Of a DNA stretch of 64,000 nt, positions 44,987 to 53,800 are shown piece after piece. The stretch is taken from NCBI GenBank assembly GCA_035509055.1, contig DATJMA010000025.1, forward strand, positions 1 to 64,000, given 5' to 3'. A program made the position numbers and the translations under genes. Below the pieces are notes generated by a model. That model was not told the DNA's origin. It made no database searches and saw only the letters and a program-made list of their open reading frames with translations. This DNA comes from PALSA-129 sp035509055 (GTDB lineage: Bacteria > Acidobacteriota > Terriglobia > Bryobacterales > Bryobacteraceae). Position 1 is the stretch's first letter. The number at the start of each line of letters is the position of its first letter.

Positions 44987-46072
44987 ATGAGCCAAACTCT
45001 TCGGATTCCTCAAAAGGGAGACCTGGACCTGGTGTCCCTGGGCGCGCTGATTCACCGCCTCGACACCGGAATTGTCCCCTTTCGCAAGGCAACGCGCTGC
45101 GACATTCACGTGAGCGGGGGCGAATTCAATGTGGCAGCCAACCTAGCCGATTGCTTCCGGCTGAGAACGGGGATTGTTACCGCGATGGTGGATTATCCCA
45201 TCGGCGACCTGATCCACGAGCGGGTACGCGCCATGGGGGTGCAGCCGTTTTATAAGCGTTTCGCCCACGATGGCGTTACCGGACCGAACATGGCGACGGT
45301 TTACAGCGACCGCGGGTTCGGCGTGCGCGCCCCGGTGGTGTTCTATAACCGCTGCAATGAGGCCGGGGGCCTGCTGAAGCGGGGCGATTTCGACTGGAAC
45401 GCGATTTTTGCCGGCGGCGTCCGCTGGTTTCACAGCGGGGGTATCTTTTCGGCCCTGTCCCCGACCACCGCGGACGTGGTGATCGAAGGCATGGAGGCGG
45501 CTAAAGCTGCCGGAGCGGTGGTATCGTTCGACCTGAATTATCGCGAGAAACTCTGGAAGATCTCCGGGGGCACGGCGCGCGCGGGTGACGTGCTCAATCG
45601 CATCGTGAAGAACGTGGATGTGCTGGTGGGGAACGAGGAAGATCTGCAAAAGGGTCTGGGAATCGAGGGGCCGGAAGTGGCGGCCGGTAAATCGAAGCTC
45701 GACCCCGGAGCGTTCTTCGGCATGATCGACCGCGCGGTGGCCAAACATCCGCAGATCCAGGTGGTGGCCACGACGTTGCGCGAGGTGCATTCCACAAACC
45801 GGCACAGTTGGAGTGCGGTGGCGTGGGTCAACGGGAAGACCTACACGGCGCCAGTGGCGGAATTGGACGTCTACGATCGAGTGGGCGGGGGTGACGGGTT
45901 CGCGTCGGGGTTCTTCTACGGGTTGCTTTCGGGGGCGGAGCCGCAAGAAGCGGTGAAACTGGGATGGGCCCACGGCGCGCTGCTCACCAGCTTTCCGGGC
46001 GATACCACCATGGCGACACTCGAACAGGTGAAGGCGTTCGCCAAGGGCGGGTCGTCAAGGATTCAGCGGTAG
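44987..46072 (+). CDS. kdgK: PfkB family carbohydrate kinase, probably 2-keto-3-deoxygluconate kinase
   Basis: A 361-residue protein from ATG 44987 with GGAAG 9 nt upstream. PfkB features: IHVSGGEFNVAANLADCFRLRTGIVTAMVDYPIGDLI (signature 1, GGxxxNxAxxLA), HSGGIFSALSPTT, VSFDLNYREKLWKISGG, VDVLVGNEEDLQKGLG, and LDVYDRVGGGDGFASGFFYGLL (signature 2, with catalytic Asp in GGGDGF). GDGF plus NEED-type motifs match bacterial KDG kinases, which phosphorylate 2-keto-3-deoxygluconate from galacturonate or pectin breakdown. Its position beside the KduD-like gene and near uxaE supports this. Fructokinase is a possible alternative. Confidence 0.8.
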   Translation: MSQTLRIPQKGDLDLVSLGALIHRLDTGIVPFRKATRCDIHVSGGEFNVAANLADCFRLRTGIVTAMVDYPIGDLIHERVRAMGVQPFYKRFAHDGVTGPNMATVYSDRGFGVRAPVVFYNRCNEAGGLLKRGDFDWNAIFAGGVRWFHSGGIFSALSPTTADVVIEGMEAAKAAGAVVSFDLNYREKLWKISGGTARAGDVLNRIVKNVDVLVGNEEDLQKGLGIEGPEVAAGKSKLDPGAFFGMIDRAVAKHPQIQVVATTLREVHSTNRHSWSAVAWVNGKTYTAPVAELDVYDRVGGGDGFASGFFYGLLSGAEPQEAVKLGWAHGALLTSFPGDTTMATLEQVKAFAKGGSSRIQR

Positions 46073-46135
46073 TGGGCCGCGACTTTTTTTGACTGAGCCG
46101 CGAGCGCAACCGAGCGGTGCTTTGAGGAGCCAAAC

Positions 46136-46918
46136 ATGCCAGCCAAGAACCTGATGGATTTGACGGGACGGGTAGCCGCGGTAATCGGCGGAACTTCGGG
46201 CCTGGGCCGCGAACTGGCCATCGGACTGGCCACCGCCGGGGCAGACGTGGTGCCCACGGGACGGCGCGCGGCCATGGTCGATGAAGTGTGCGCGGAAGTG
46301 GAGCGCGCCGGCGGCCGAACCCTGCGCCGCGTCTGCGACATCGCCAGCCGCGAATCCATCGACCAGTTCCGCGACGCCATGCTGGCGCAATTCGGGCAGG
46401 TCGACATCCTGGTGAATGCCGCCGGGCAGATTTTCCGCAAGCCCACGGCCGACGTCGGGGAGGCCGAATGGAACGGCCTGATGGACGTGAATCTGACGGG
46501 CATGCTGCGCACCTGCCAATCGTTCTACCAGGCGCTGGCCACGCACCGGCGCGGGCGCATCATAAATATTGCGTCGCTGAATTCTTACGTGGCGCTGGTG
46601 CAGGTGACGGCGTATGCGGCGTCGAAATCGGCGGTGCTCTCGCTCACGCGGAGTCTGGCGGTGGAGTGGGCGCAATCTGGGGTGAATGTGAACGCTATCG
46701 CGCCGGGGGTATTCCGCACCGACCTGAACGCGGCGTTCTTGGATGGCACGGAGCGCGGGCGGGAGTTGAAACTGCGCACTCCGATGGGGCGATTCGGAAA
46801 CTCGCAGGAACTGACCGGCGCGGCGGTGCTATTGGCGTCGGATGCCGCGAGCTTTATTACCGGGCAGTGTCTCGCGGTGGACGGCGGATTCCTGGCGTCG
46901 GGCGTGAACTCGATCTGA
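46136..46918 (+). CDS. SDR dehydrogenase, KduD/gluconate 5-dehydrogenase-like
   Basis: A 260-residue classical short-chain dehydrogenase: AAVIGGTSGLGRELAIGLATAGADVVPTGRR (nucleotide-binding GGTSGLG), CDIASRE, DILVNAAGQIFRKP, NIASLNSY (catalytic Ser nearby), YAASKSAVLSLTRSLAVEWAQSGVNVNAIAPGVFRTDLN (Tyr-xxx-Lys) and PMGRFGNSQELTGAAVLLASDAASFITGQCLAVDGGFLASG. Close relatives oxidise 2-deoxygluconate, gluconate or 5-keto-4-deoxyuronate products. It follows kdgK by 63 nt in the same direction, so a role in uronate catabolism is likely. Confidence 0.85.
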   Translation: MPAKNLMDLTGRVAAVIGGTSGLGRELAIGLATAGADVVPTGRRAAMVDEVCAEVERAGGRTLRRVCDIASRESIDQFRDAMLAQFGQVDILVNAAGQIFRKPTADVGEAEWNGLMDVNLTGMLRTCQSFYQALATHRRGRIINIASLNSYVALVQVTAYAASKSAVLSLTRSLAVEWAQSGVNVNAIAPGVFRTDLNAAFLDGTERGRELKLRTPMGRFGNSQELTGAAVLLASDAASFITGQCLAVDGGFLASGVNSI

Positions 46919-46922
46919 GAAT

Positions 46923-47939
46923 TTACGCTGCGAGTTCCTTTTCTTCCATCTTCTGCCCGTACCACCACAGCGAACCCGCCCAGAGCGCCACGCACGGAAA
47001 CACGATGAGCCACGAAGTCAGGAAGATCGACGACGCGGCGAACGCCATGGCGATAATCTGGCCGATGCCGTAGACCGGCGACGCGCCCGCGGAGAATCGC
47101 CAGCGTGCCTGCGGGCGCGGATCGAGCACGGACGACCGGCGTCCCATCGCCAGCGCCACCAATGCCGCGCCCAATCCCGCCAGTGGCGCGAGGGGCGCCG
47201 AGAGCACCACCACTATGACCAGGAACGCGGCGTCCTTCGCCGCCAGAATCCGCCAGGCGCTCAACGGTAGGAGCCCGTAGCGCGACCAACCGCCCACACC
47301 ATCGAGCCCGAACAGGCACTGGGCGTAACTCGAAAGGGCAATCACTACCAGGAGGGTCATTGCCATTAATGCTTCCGGCGGCAGCGGCGGTCCGAAGATC
47401 CGGTAGAGCGCGGTGGACAGGCTCAGCAGCAGCGCGCAGTAGAAATCGAGCGTGGAAAGCATCTCGCGCAGATTTTTGCGGACGAGTTGATCGAGCCGTC
47501 CGGGAAAATGCGGGACGCGGCGCCACATGGTTGCGCCGCGCGGCAAAGGCAATTCGGAGATGACGAACCCGGCGGCGACCAGTCCAGCCGCCATTGCCCA
47601 GAGGCCGACGGTCACGCGCCCGCGCGCCGCCCATAGCGCCAGTGCGACGATCGCCCACGTCATGGGATTGACCCACGGACTGATGGCGCGGAGCAGCCAC
47701 ATCTCGCGCTTTTCGAGGGGCCAGAGCCCGAGGCGCGAAGGGGGAATCTTGCGAAGCGGATCGGTGCTGAGCGGGAAGAGGATCACCAGGCCCATGATGA
47801 GGAACAGGAATGTCCCGGCCTTTCCCAGAAACAGCAGGGCCACCAGGAAAAAGTTATTGCCCGCCAGCGTGGCGATGGATTTCTCGCCGCGCTGGAATGC
47901 CCGCCACAGCGCCTTCAGGATGGCGGCGAGCCGAGCCAT
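46923..47939 (-). CDS. ABC transporter membrane protein
   Basis: A 338-residue membrane protein beginning MARLAAILKALWRAFQRGEKS at ATG 47939, inside the last 25 nt of the ATPase gene. It has about eight hydrophobic segments (LFLIMGLVILFPL, AIVALALWAARG, LLLSLSTALYRI, ALMAMTLLVVIALSSYAQCLF, AAFLVIVVVLSAPLAPLAGLGAAL and others) and no recognisable substrate domain. With the coupled ATPase it would form an ABC-2-like exporter. An apparent longer frame reaching to 48479 is antisense-shadow coding and is not used. Substrate unknown. Confidence 0.8.
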   Translation of the reverse strand: MARLAAILKALWRAFQRGEKSIATLAGNNFFLVALLFLGKAGTFLFLIMGLVILFPLSTDPLRKIPPSRLGLWPLEKREMWLLRAISPWVNPMTWAIVALALWAARGRVTVGLWAMAAGLVAAGFVISELPLPRGATMWRRVPHFPGRLDQLVRKNLREMLSTLDFYCALLLSLSTALYRIFGPPLPPEALMAMTLLVVIALSSYAQCLFGLDGVGGWSRYGLLPLSAWRILAAKDAAFLVIVVVLSAPLAPLAGLGAALVALAMGRRSSVLDPRPQARWRFSAGASPVYGIGQIIAMAFAASSIFLTSWLIVFPCVALWAGSLWWYGQKMEEKELAA

Positions 47940-48658
47940 TCCAGGTCCTCCACCACTGGCGATTCCACTAAATCGAAGTAATGCGCTTCGAGCGACTGCT
48001 TGAGTTCGGCCGCGGGCGAATTCCACACGATCTTGCCCTTGCGGATCATAACGACCTGCGTCGCGAGTTCCTCCGCCACTGAGAGTATGTGCGCGGTAAG
48101 AAAGATGGTGACACCGCGGCGCGCCGCCGATTGCAGCAGATCGCGCATGATGCGCGAAGTGACGGGATCGACCGCCTCGAACGGCTCGTCCAGAAATAGC
48201 ACCTGCGGGCTGGGCAGAAGCGCCATGGCGAAGCTGGTCTTCTTGCGCATGCCATGCGAGCAGGCGGAGGCGAAGGTGTGGCGGCCGTGTTCCAGGCTCA
48301 AAGTGTGCAGCAGTTGATCGGTACGCCGGCGGGTTTCGTGGCGATCCAATCCATACACCGCGCCGGTGAGATGCAGGTGCTCTTCCACGGTGAGATCGTC
48401 GAACAGACCGAGATCTTCCGGCAGCACGCCGATGCGCCGCTTGAGCTCGCGCGCGTTGGCCGCCGCATCGAGCCCGCACACTTCCACGGTTCCGGAAGTG
48501 GGCGGGAGCAGGCCGGTGAGCATCTTCACTGTGGTCGATTTGCCCGCGCCGTTCGGCCCGAGGAAGACGCAGATGGCGCCGGTCTCGACCTCGAGGTTGA
48601 GGTTATCGACAGCGGTGAAATCGCCGTAGCGGCGGGTGAGGTTGCGGCAGGAGATCAT
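47915..48658 (-). CDS. ABC transporter ATP-binding protein
   Basis: A 247-residue ABC ATPase: FLGPNGAGKST (Walker A, about residues 33-43), PEDLGLFDDLTVEEHL, CSHGMRKKTSFAMALLPSPQVLFLDEPFEAVDPVTSR (divergent signature CSHGM, Walker B plus catalytic Glu) and FLTAHILSVAEEL (switch His). It resembles CcmA/NatA-type exporters. The downstream membrane-protein gene overlaps by 25 nt, so the two are translationally coupled. It begins 3 nt before the alcohol dehydrogenase stop region on the same strand. Confidence 0.92.
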   Translation of the reverse strand: MISCRNLTRRYGDFTAVDNLNLEVETGAICVFLGPNGAGKSTTVKMLTGLLPPTSGTVEVCGLDAAANARELKRRIGVLPEDLGLFDDLTVEEHLHLTGAVYGLDRHETRRRTDQLLHTLSLEHGRHTFASACSHGMRKKTSFAMALLPSPQVLFLDEPFEAVDPVTSRIMRDLLQSAARRGVTIFLTAHILSVAEELATQVVMIRKGKIVWNSPAAELKQSLEAHYFDLVESPVVEDLEWLGSPPS

Positions 48659-48661
48659 CCG

Positions 48662-49699
48662 TTAAACCTTCGACACCACCATCATTTTGCCCACGCCATC
48701 GCGATAGCTTTCGGCGATTTCGAAGGCCTCCGCGATATTTTCCAGGCTGCGCCGGTGGGTGACGACAGGCGCGAACATCTCCGGCCGCTCGGCGATCATG
48801 GCCAGCGCTTCGGGCGATTCGTCGTTGGAGCGCCGCACATTGAAGAGCGTCACTTCTTTGCGCCGCAAGTTCGAGGTATCGAACGGCACCAGCGCGCCGG
48901 AATGAATCCCCGTGAGCACCACGCGGCTCGCATTGCAGACCGAGCGGATCGCGTGGTTGACGGTGTCTTCCTTGGCGGCGCAGTCGAAGGCCACGTCGAC
49001 GCCTCGTCCGCCGGTATCGGAGTGGAGCTGCTTGACGGGGTCCGCCTGGGTGGGGTCGATTCCGGCGTCCGCGCCGAGATGGCGCGCCAACTCGCGCCGG
49101 TGCGCCAATGGATCGATGGACCAGATACGTTTCACGCCGGCGGTTTTCAGGCTGGCAATAGTCAGCAGGCCGATGGCGCCCGCGCCCCAGACCGCGACGG
49201 TATCGCTTGGGCGCACGGACGCCAGCTTGACCGAGTGCACCGCGACGGCGAGCGGCTCGACCAGCGTGCCGAGATCGAGCGAGACGGTGGGAGGCAGGGC
49301 GAACAGGTTGGTTGGAGGCAGATTGACCAACTCGCGGAAGAACCCGGGATTGCCGGGCGTCGAGAGGAAGCGGATGTCGGCACAAACGTTGTGGCGTCCG
49401 GCGCGGCAGTACTCGCAGTGATAGCAGTAGAGTGCCGGTTCGAGCGCGGCACGATCGCCCACGTGCCAGCCGGTCACTCCGTCGCCGACGGCGACCACGG
49501 TGCCCGCCGGTTCGTGCCCCAGCACCATGGGATAGAGCGCGGGCGTATCGCCCACGGCGCCTTCGCTGTAGGAGTGCAGATCGGATCCGCAGATTCCGAC
49601 GGAGTCCACGCGCACCTGCACCTCGCCCGCCGCGGGAGGCGCGATGGCGCCCTCGACGAGACGGAACCGGTGCGGTGCGATGAGTTCGGCTATGCGCAT
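48662..49699 (-). CDS. Zinc-dependent alcohol/sorbitol dehydrogenase family protein
   Basis: A 345-residue MDR enzyme. Catalytic zinc site: VGICGSDLHSYSEG with Cys and downstream GHEPAGTV (His-Glu); structural zinc site CYHCEYCRAGRHNVC (four Cys). The Rossmann segment is AVWGAGAIGLLTIASLKTAGVKRIWSID. It is of the sorbitol/L-threonine/galactitol dehydrogenase type and oxidises a polyol or sugar acid with NAD(P). Its position near the uronate genes is suggestive only. Divergent from 49735 by 35 bp. Confidence 0.9.
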   Translation of the reverse strand: MRIAELIAPHRFRLVEGAIAPPAAGEVQVRVDSVGICGSDLHSYSEGAVGDTPALYPMVLGHEPAGTVVAVGDGVTGWHVGDRAALEPALYCYHCEYCRAGRHNVCADIRFLSTPGNPGFFRELVNLPPTNLFALPPTVSLDLGTLVEPLAVAVHSVKLASVRPSDTVAVWGAGAIGLLTIASLKTAGVKRIWSIDPLAHRRELARHLGADAGIDPTQADPVKQLHSDTGGRGVDVAFDCAAKEDTVNHAIRSVCNASRVVLTGIHSGALVPFDTSNLRRKEVTLFNVRRSNDESPEALAMIAERPEMFAPVVTHRRSLENIAEAFEIAESYRDGVGKMMVVSKV

Positions 49700-49734
49700 A
49701 ATTGAGGGATAAACCCATTGTAAGATAACGATAG

Positions 49735-50094
49735 ATGCTGAGTTTTCGCCAATTCGAAGCCGGTCCCGATCCGTTCGGCCGCAAGTACCAGGTTTATTTC
49801 CGGTGGCTGCAAACCGCCATCTCCATCCGCCATTCCGACACCGTGGACGCGCAGTTCATATTGGAGGACGAGAACGGCGGGCAAATTTTAAAGACCGTTG
49901 CCATGCCGCATGCGGCGCTGCTCGCGCTGAGCCACGAAACCGGCCGCAAACTGGACGACCCGTGGTGCTCGCGGCTGGCCGAAAGGCACCTGCTGCACAT
50001 GATCGAAACGGGCGAGGACATGGATAAGGACCTGGTCACCGTGCCGCTCGCCGATTTGAGGAACTACGCCGCGCAGTTGGCCAAAGCTGCCTGA
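49735..50094 (+). CDS. Conserved hypothetical protein
   Basis: A 119-residue cytoplasmic protein I do not recognise: MLSFRQFEAGPDPFGRKYQVYFRWLQTAISIRHSDTVDAQFILEDENG...TVAMPHAALLALSHETGRKLDDPWCSRLAERHLLHMIETGEDMDKDLVTVPLADLRNYAAQL. It mixes a beta N-terminus and a helical C-terminus. No Shine-Dalgarno is visible; TAAGAT at 49721-49726 could be a -10 box for a near-leaderless mRNA. The following gene begins 4 nt after its stop, so the two probably form an operon. Confidence 0.75.
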   Translation: MLSFRQFEAGPDPFGRKYQVYFRWLQTAISIRHSDTVDAQFILEDENGGQILKTVAMPHAALLALSHETGRKLDDPWCSRLAERHLLHMIETGEDMDKDLVTVPLADLRNYAAQLAKAA

Positions 50095-50098
50095 ACGC

Positions 50099-50632
50099 GT
50101 GGACGGCGGCATCTTTGTGAATGCTGCCGGCGTGCCTCTGGTGGCGATTCTCGATCGTCTTCCGCCGTTCACCGGAGCGCCCATCCGCATCGAAAAAGCT
50201 CCCGGGCTGCGCGATCGGCGGGGCTCGGTTTATGCCGGCTCTTTCCTGCGCGAGCGGCGGATCGCGTTCGACTGTTCGCGCGCGGAATTCCCACGGATTT
50301 TCGTGCATGAGGTATTTCATTTCGTGTGGCTACGCGCGGGGAATCCTGTGCGGCGCTCGTGGGAGAAGCTTGTGAAGCGCGAGTTAGCGGCTCATGCCCG
50401 CGGCGAATTGGGGTGGTCGGCCGAGTGGCGCAAGGGGGCGCTAAGTGCCGGCGATATCTCGCGGCGGACACGGCGGTGGCGGGAATATTGCTGCGAGAGT
50501 TTCTGCGATACCGCGGCGTGGATTTACTCGGGGGTGTCGCGGCATGAGGAATTTACCTTGGCGACGCGATCCCGTGCGGGGCGGCGGGAATGGTTCCAAA
50601 GGGCTATCGGCGGCCGCGAACTGCAGGTATAG
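50099..50632 (+). CDS. Putative small HExxH metallopeptidase
   Basis: About 177 residues from GTG 50099, four bases after the previous stop. FVHEVFHFVWLRAG contains HExxH (H-E-V-F-H at about residues 74-78), and about 60 residues later REYCCESFCDTAAWI offers a Glu as third zinc ligand, a gluzincin-like layout. No signal peptide. I do not recognise the family. The pairing with the preceding hypothetical gene suggests a joint role. Confidence 0.65.
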   Translation: MDGGIFVNAAGVPLVAILDRLPPFTGAPIRIEKAPGLRDRRGSVYAGSFLRERRIAFDCSRAEFPRIFVHEVFHFVWLRAGNPVRRSWEKLVKRELAAHARGELGWSAEWRKGALSAGDISRRTRRWREYCCESFCDTAAWIYSGVSRHEEFTLATRSRAGRREWFQRAIGGRELQV

Positions 50633-50819
50633 AAATCAGATTCGCTCACTTATTGGACTCCGAATTATTATTAAGTTTTTTCTTGATTTCTCTGCTGGGG
50701 GGGTATAGTCACTGAAGTTCTAAGTTTGGGATCTTATTAGTATGTCGTAAGGCCGGTGCCGATCTCTGGCATTGCGCACTCCGCGTACAGCACTGTGGAA
50801 AGTTCGAGGCACCTACTCG
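50633..50819 (+). promoter_or_regulatory. AT-rich leader/promoter region of the large secreted protein
   Basis: This is the most AT-rich intergenic stretch nearby (TTATTATTAAG around 50667). TTGATT at 50683-50688 and TATAGT at 50704-50709 (15 nt spacing, short) could be the promoter. No Shine-Dalgarno of note precedes ATG 50820. No gene seen. Confidence 0.35.
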
Positions 50820-53800
50820 ATGCGACTAACGCCTGCTCTTGCCTTGTTACTGGCCGGTCCGAGCCTCCTGATCGCACAAACCAACCCGTCGGCAGGCTCA
50901 TCATCCGGAGCGCCGTCCTCTACAGTAATCTATTCCCAACCATCGACGGCGGATACGTTCCTCGCGGCTCATGCCGGGGCTACGCTCGTCAAAGCAGATA
51001 GCAACGGCTTGACATTTCAGAATGCCGATGGCAAGTACACGTTTTATACCGCCCCAGGAATTGTCTATCAACAAGGCGGGCAGTGGCTGCCGGCCCGTGT
51101 GCAAGTTGCCCAAACCCTCGATGGCAGCGGCTGGCAACTCCTGGGCACCGCGGGCAACGTCGCGTTCACGGGGACATCGCAGAACAAGAGCATGGTGCTG
51201 GCGGCCGGATCGGTGACGTCCAGCTTTGAACTTCCCTCGCTCAGCTACAACGGAGACGACACCTTCAACTTCCAGGAGAACGGCACGGAATGGCTTCTTC
51301 GCGTATCGCAGAGCGGAGTGGATATAGAGGCCACCGTCGCGCAGAAGCTGGGAAAGAAAGCTCACTCCTTCGCCTACCAGGCGGGGAACTCAGCGATCAC
51401 GACCGACCCGAATGGCGGTCTGAACATCGGCAACGCCGTGACGGTAAGCAGAGCGATCGTGAAAGGCGCGGACGGAAAGATGTACGGGATCTGTGGGCCG
51501 TGGTCCGCGAATGCCGGTACCGCCTCTTTCACCTGCGACGACACGGGTCTGCCCGGATCGGCGCTCCCTTATGTCATCGATCCGACGTGGCCCTTCAACA
51601 GCTCTTTCTTCTCCATGGAGTCATCGCCGGTGGAATATGTGGGAAACGGGTCGGGTGCCTATTTCTCGTGGACGGCGAACATTAATCTGAACACCGTGGC
51701 GCCGACGGGCGCGATCATCACCTCTTCCTCTATCGATACCAGTGGACTAAGCGGCAGTACGGCGTGGGACTCGCAGTGGGGCGATCCGGCGCAAGGCACG
51801 TGTATCTACTACAACAGCGGCACGGATAACTCCAGCCAGGTCTGGGTGTCGGGCTATACCTTCTGGCCCCACGGCGGCACGGCCGGATGCATCCTCTCAA
51901 TCTCGGGCCAAAGCAGCCTGAACGGAACCGTAACCTTTTGGATGCCCTCGGTCTCGACGCCCAATGCGCCCTCGGGCGCAGCCAGCGGTACGATCGGGAC
52001 GAGTTACACCTACTCGACGGGCGGATCTACGGCGACCTCCGGCGATACGCCGCAGTACATGTTCAATTGGGGAGACGGCACTAACTCGGGATGGCTGGCG
52101 TCCGGAACAACGAGTGCGTCGCACTCCTGGGCGGCTGCCGGGACGTACCAGGTGACGGCGACGGCGGAGGATGCCCCGCACAGCGTGACGAGCGGGGCTT
52201 CCAGCGCCAAGCAGGTGGTCATCTTACCGCCGCCGCCAACGCTGACATCGGTGAGTCAATCTGGATTTCTTCAGGGCACCGCGATTTCGGTGACTCTCGT
52301 GGGCGCAAACTTTGTGGCGGGAGCGACGACAGTGTCAACCACGAATAGTGGGGTCGCGGTAAGCGGTGTGACAGTCCGGAACTCCACGACCCTTACAGCC
52401 ACCTTCACCATCGGCAGCAGCGCCGCCACAGGGCCGGCCAACGTCTCCGTCACCACCAGCGGCGGCACAAGCGGCGCTCAAACCATCACAGTATATGTGC
52501 CGGTGGTCACGTGGATTAGCACGGTCCCGGTGGGAATCACGCTCACGGTGGACGGCGCGGCAGTCCCATGCAATCCTTACTGCAGCTATTATTGGGTGCC
52601 CGGAACGCCGCACACAATTGGGGCGTCCACCCAGCCCGGCGGGACCGGCACGCAGTGGTTGTGGTACAGCTGGTCGGATAGCGGCGCAGCATCGCATGGG
52701 ATCACGGCGAGCGTGGTAGGGGCGTCCTACACGGCCAATTTCAATCCCCAGTATTACTTCACCTCGCTCCAGAGCCCGGCGGGAGCGGGGACGATCTCGC
52801 CGGCCAGCGGCTGGTACAACCCGGGGTCATCGTTCTGGGTAACGGCCACCCCGAGCGCCGGGCACCAGCTTTCGAGCTTCAGCCCGAGCGGGTACGGCTC
52901 CTCATACGAGGTCGTCATGAACGGCCCTGTGACCACGACCGCTAATTTCAGCCCGTTTTCGGGACAGTCGATAGCCAGCACCCCGCCGGGAGCCGCTCTC
53001 ACCGTGGATGGCGTGGCATGCGCCGCGCCATGCACGTTCAATTGGACGGCCGGCACGCAGCACACCATAGGCACGGCATCGCCGCAGGCGCCGTCCAGCG
53101 GCACTCAACTGATCTTTTCGGGATGGTCTGATGGCGGCGCGATTTCACATACGATCACTGCAACGGCAGGCGCCACTTACAGCGCCTCCTTCACAGCGCA
53201 GTACTACCTGACCACGGCGGCCCTTCCGGCAACCGCAGGCAGCATCAGCCCGCCGAGCGGTTGGTACAATAGCGGGCAGGTTGTGCAAGTGACCGCCTCC
53301 GGGTCGTCGTTCACCGGCTTCAGCGGGGCACTGGCCGGCGCGACCAATCCCCAAAACGTCACCATGAGTGGTCCCGCGACCGTTACGGCGGGATTTGCAA
53401 GCAACGTGTACACGGCTACCGCAGCGTTCAGCAGCCTCATCGTACCGGTGGGCGGTACGAACACAGTAATGTTCACAGTGTCGAACCCGAGCAGCAGTGA
53501 GTCACCTGGCGGGGGACAGGCGGTCGTCAGGCCAAGGGTGAAGCGTAAGGGGCCAAAAGAAAGTGGGTTCAGCTTTTCCGACGCGATATTAAATGGCTCG
53601 TGTTACAGCAACGGCAATTCCGGTCTGAGCCTGGCCATCACCCAAGCCGTCGGCTACGTCTCTTCCGCGCTCAATAATGTCGGAACTTTTATCGGTACGT
53701 TCTGGGCGACTTTTTCCGCTGACAATTCGGCGCCCGTGCCAGGTCCTTTCGTATTTACATGCAGTTGCGAGTACGATGGCTGCACACTCGGGTTTGAGCC

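Noticed and set aside
47940..48479. Apparent N-terminal extension of the ABC membrane protein
   Set aside because: It overlaps the ATPase gene in another frame and is Arg-rich without motifs.
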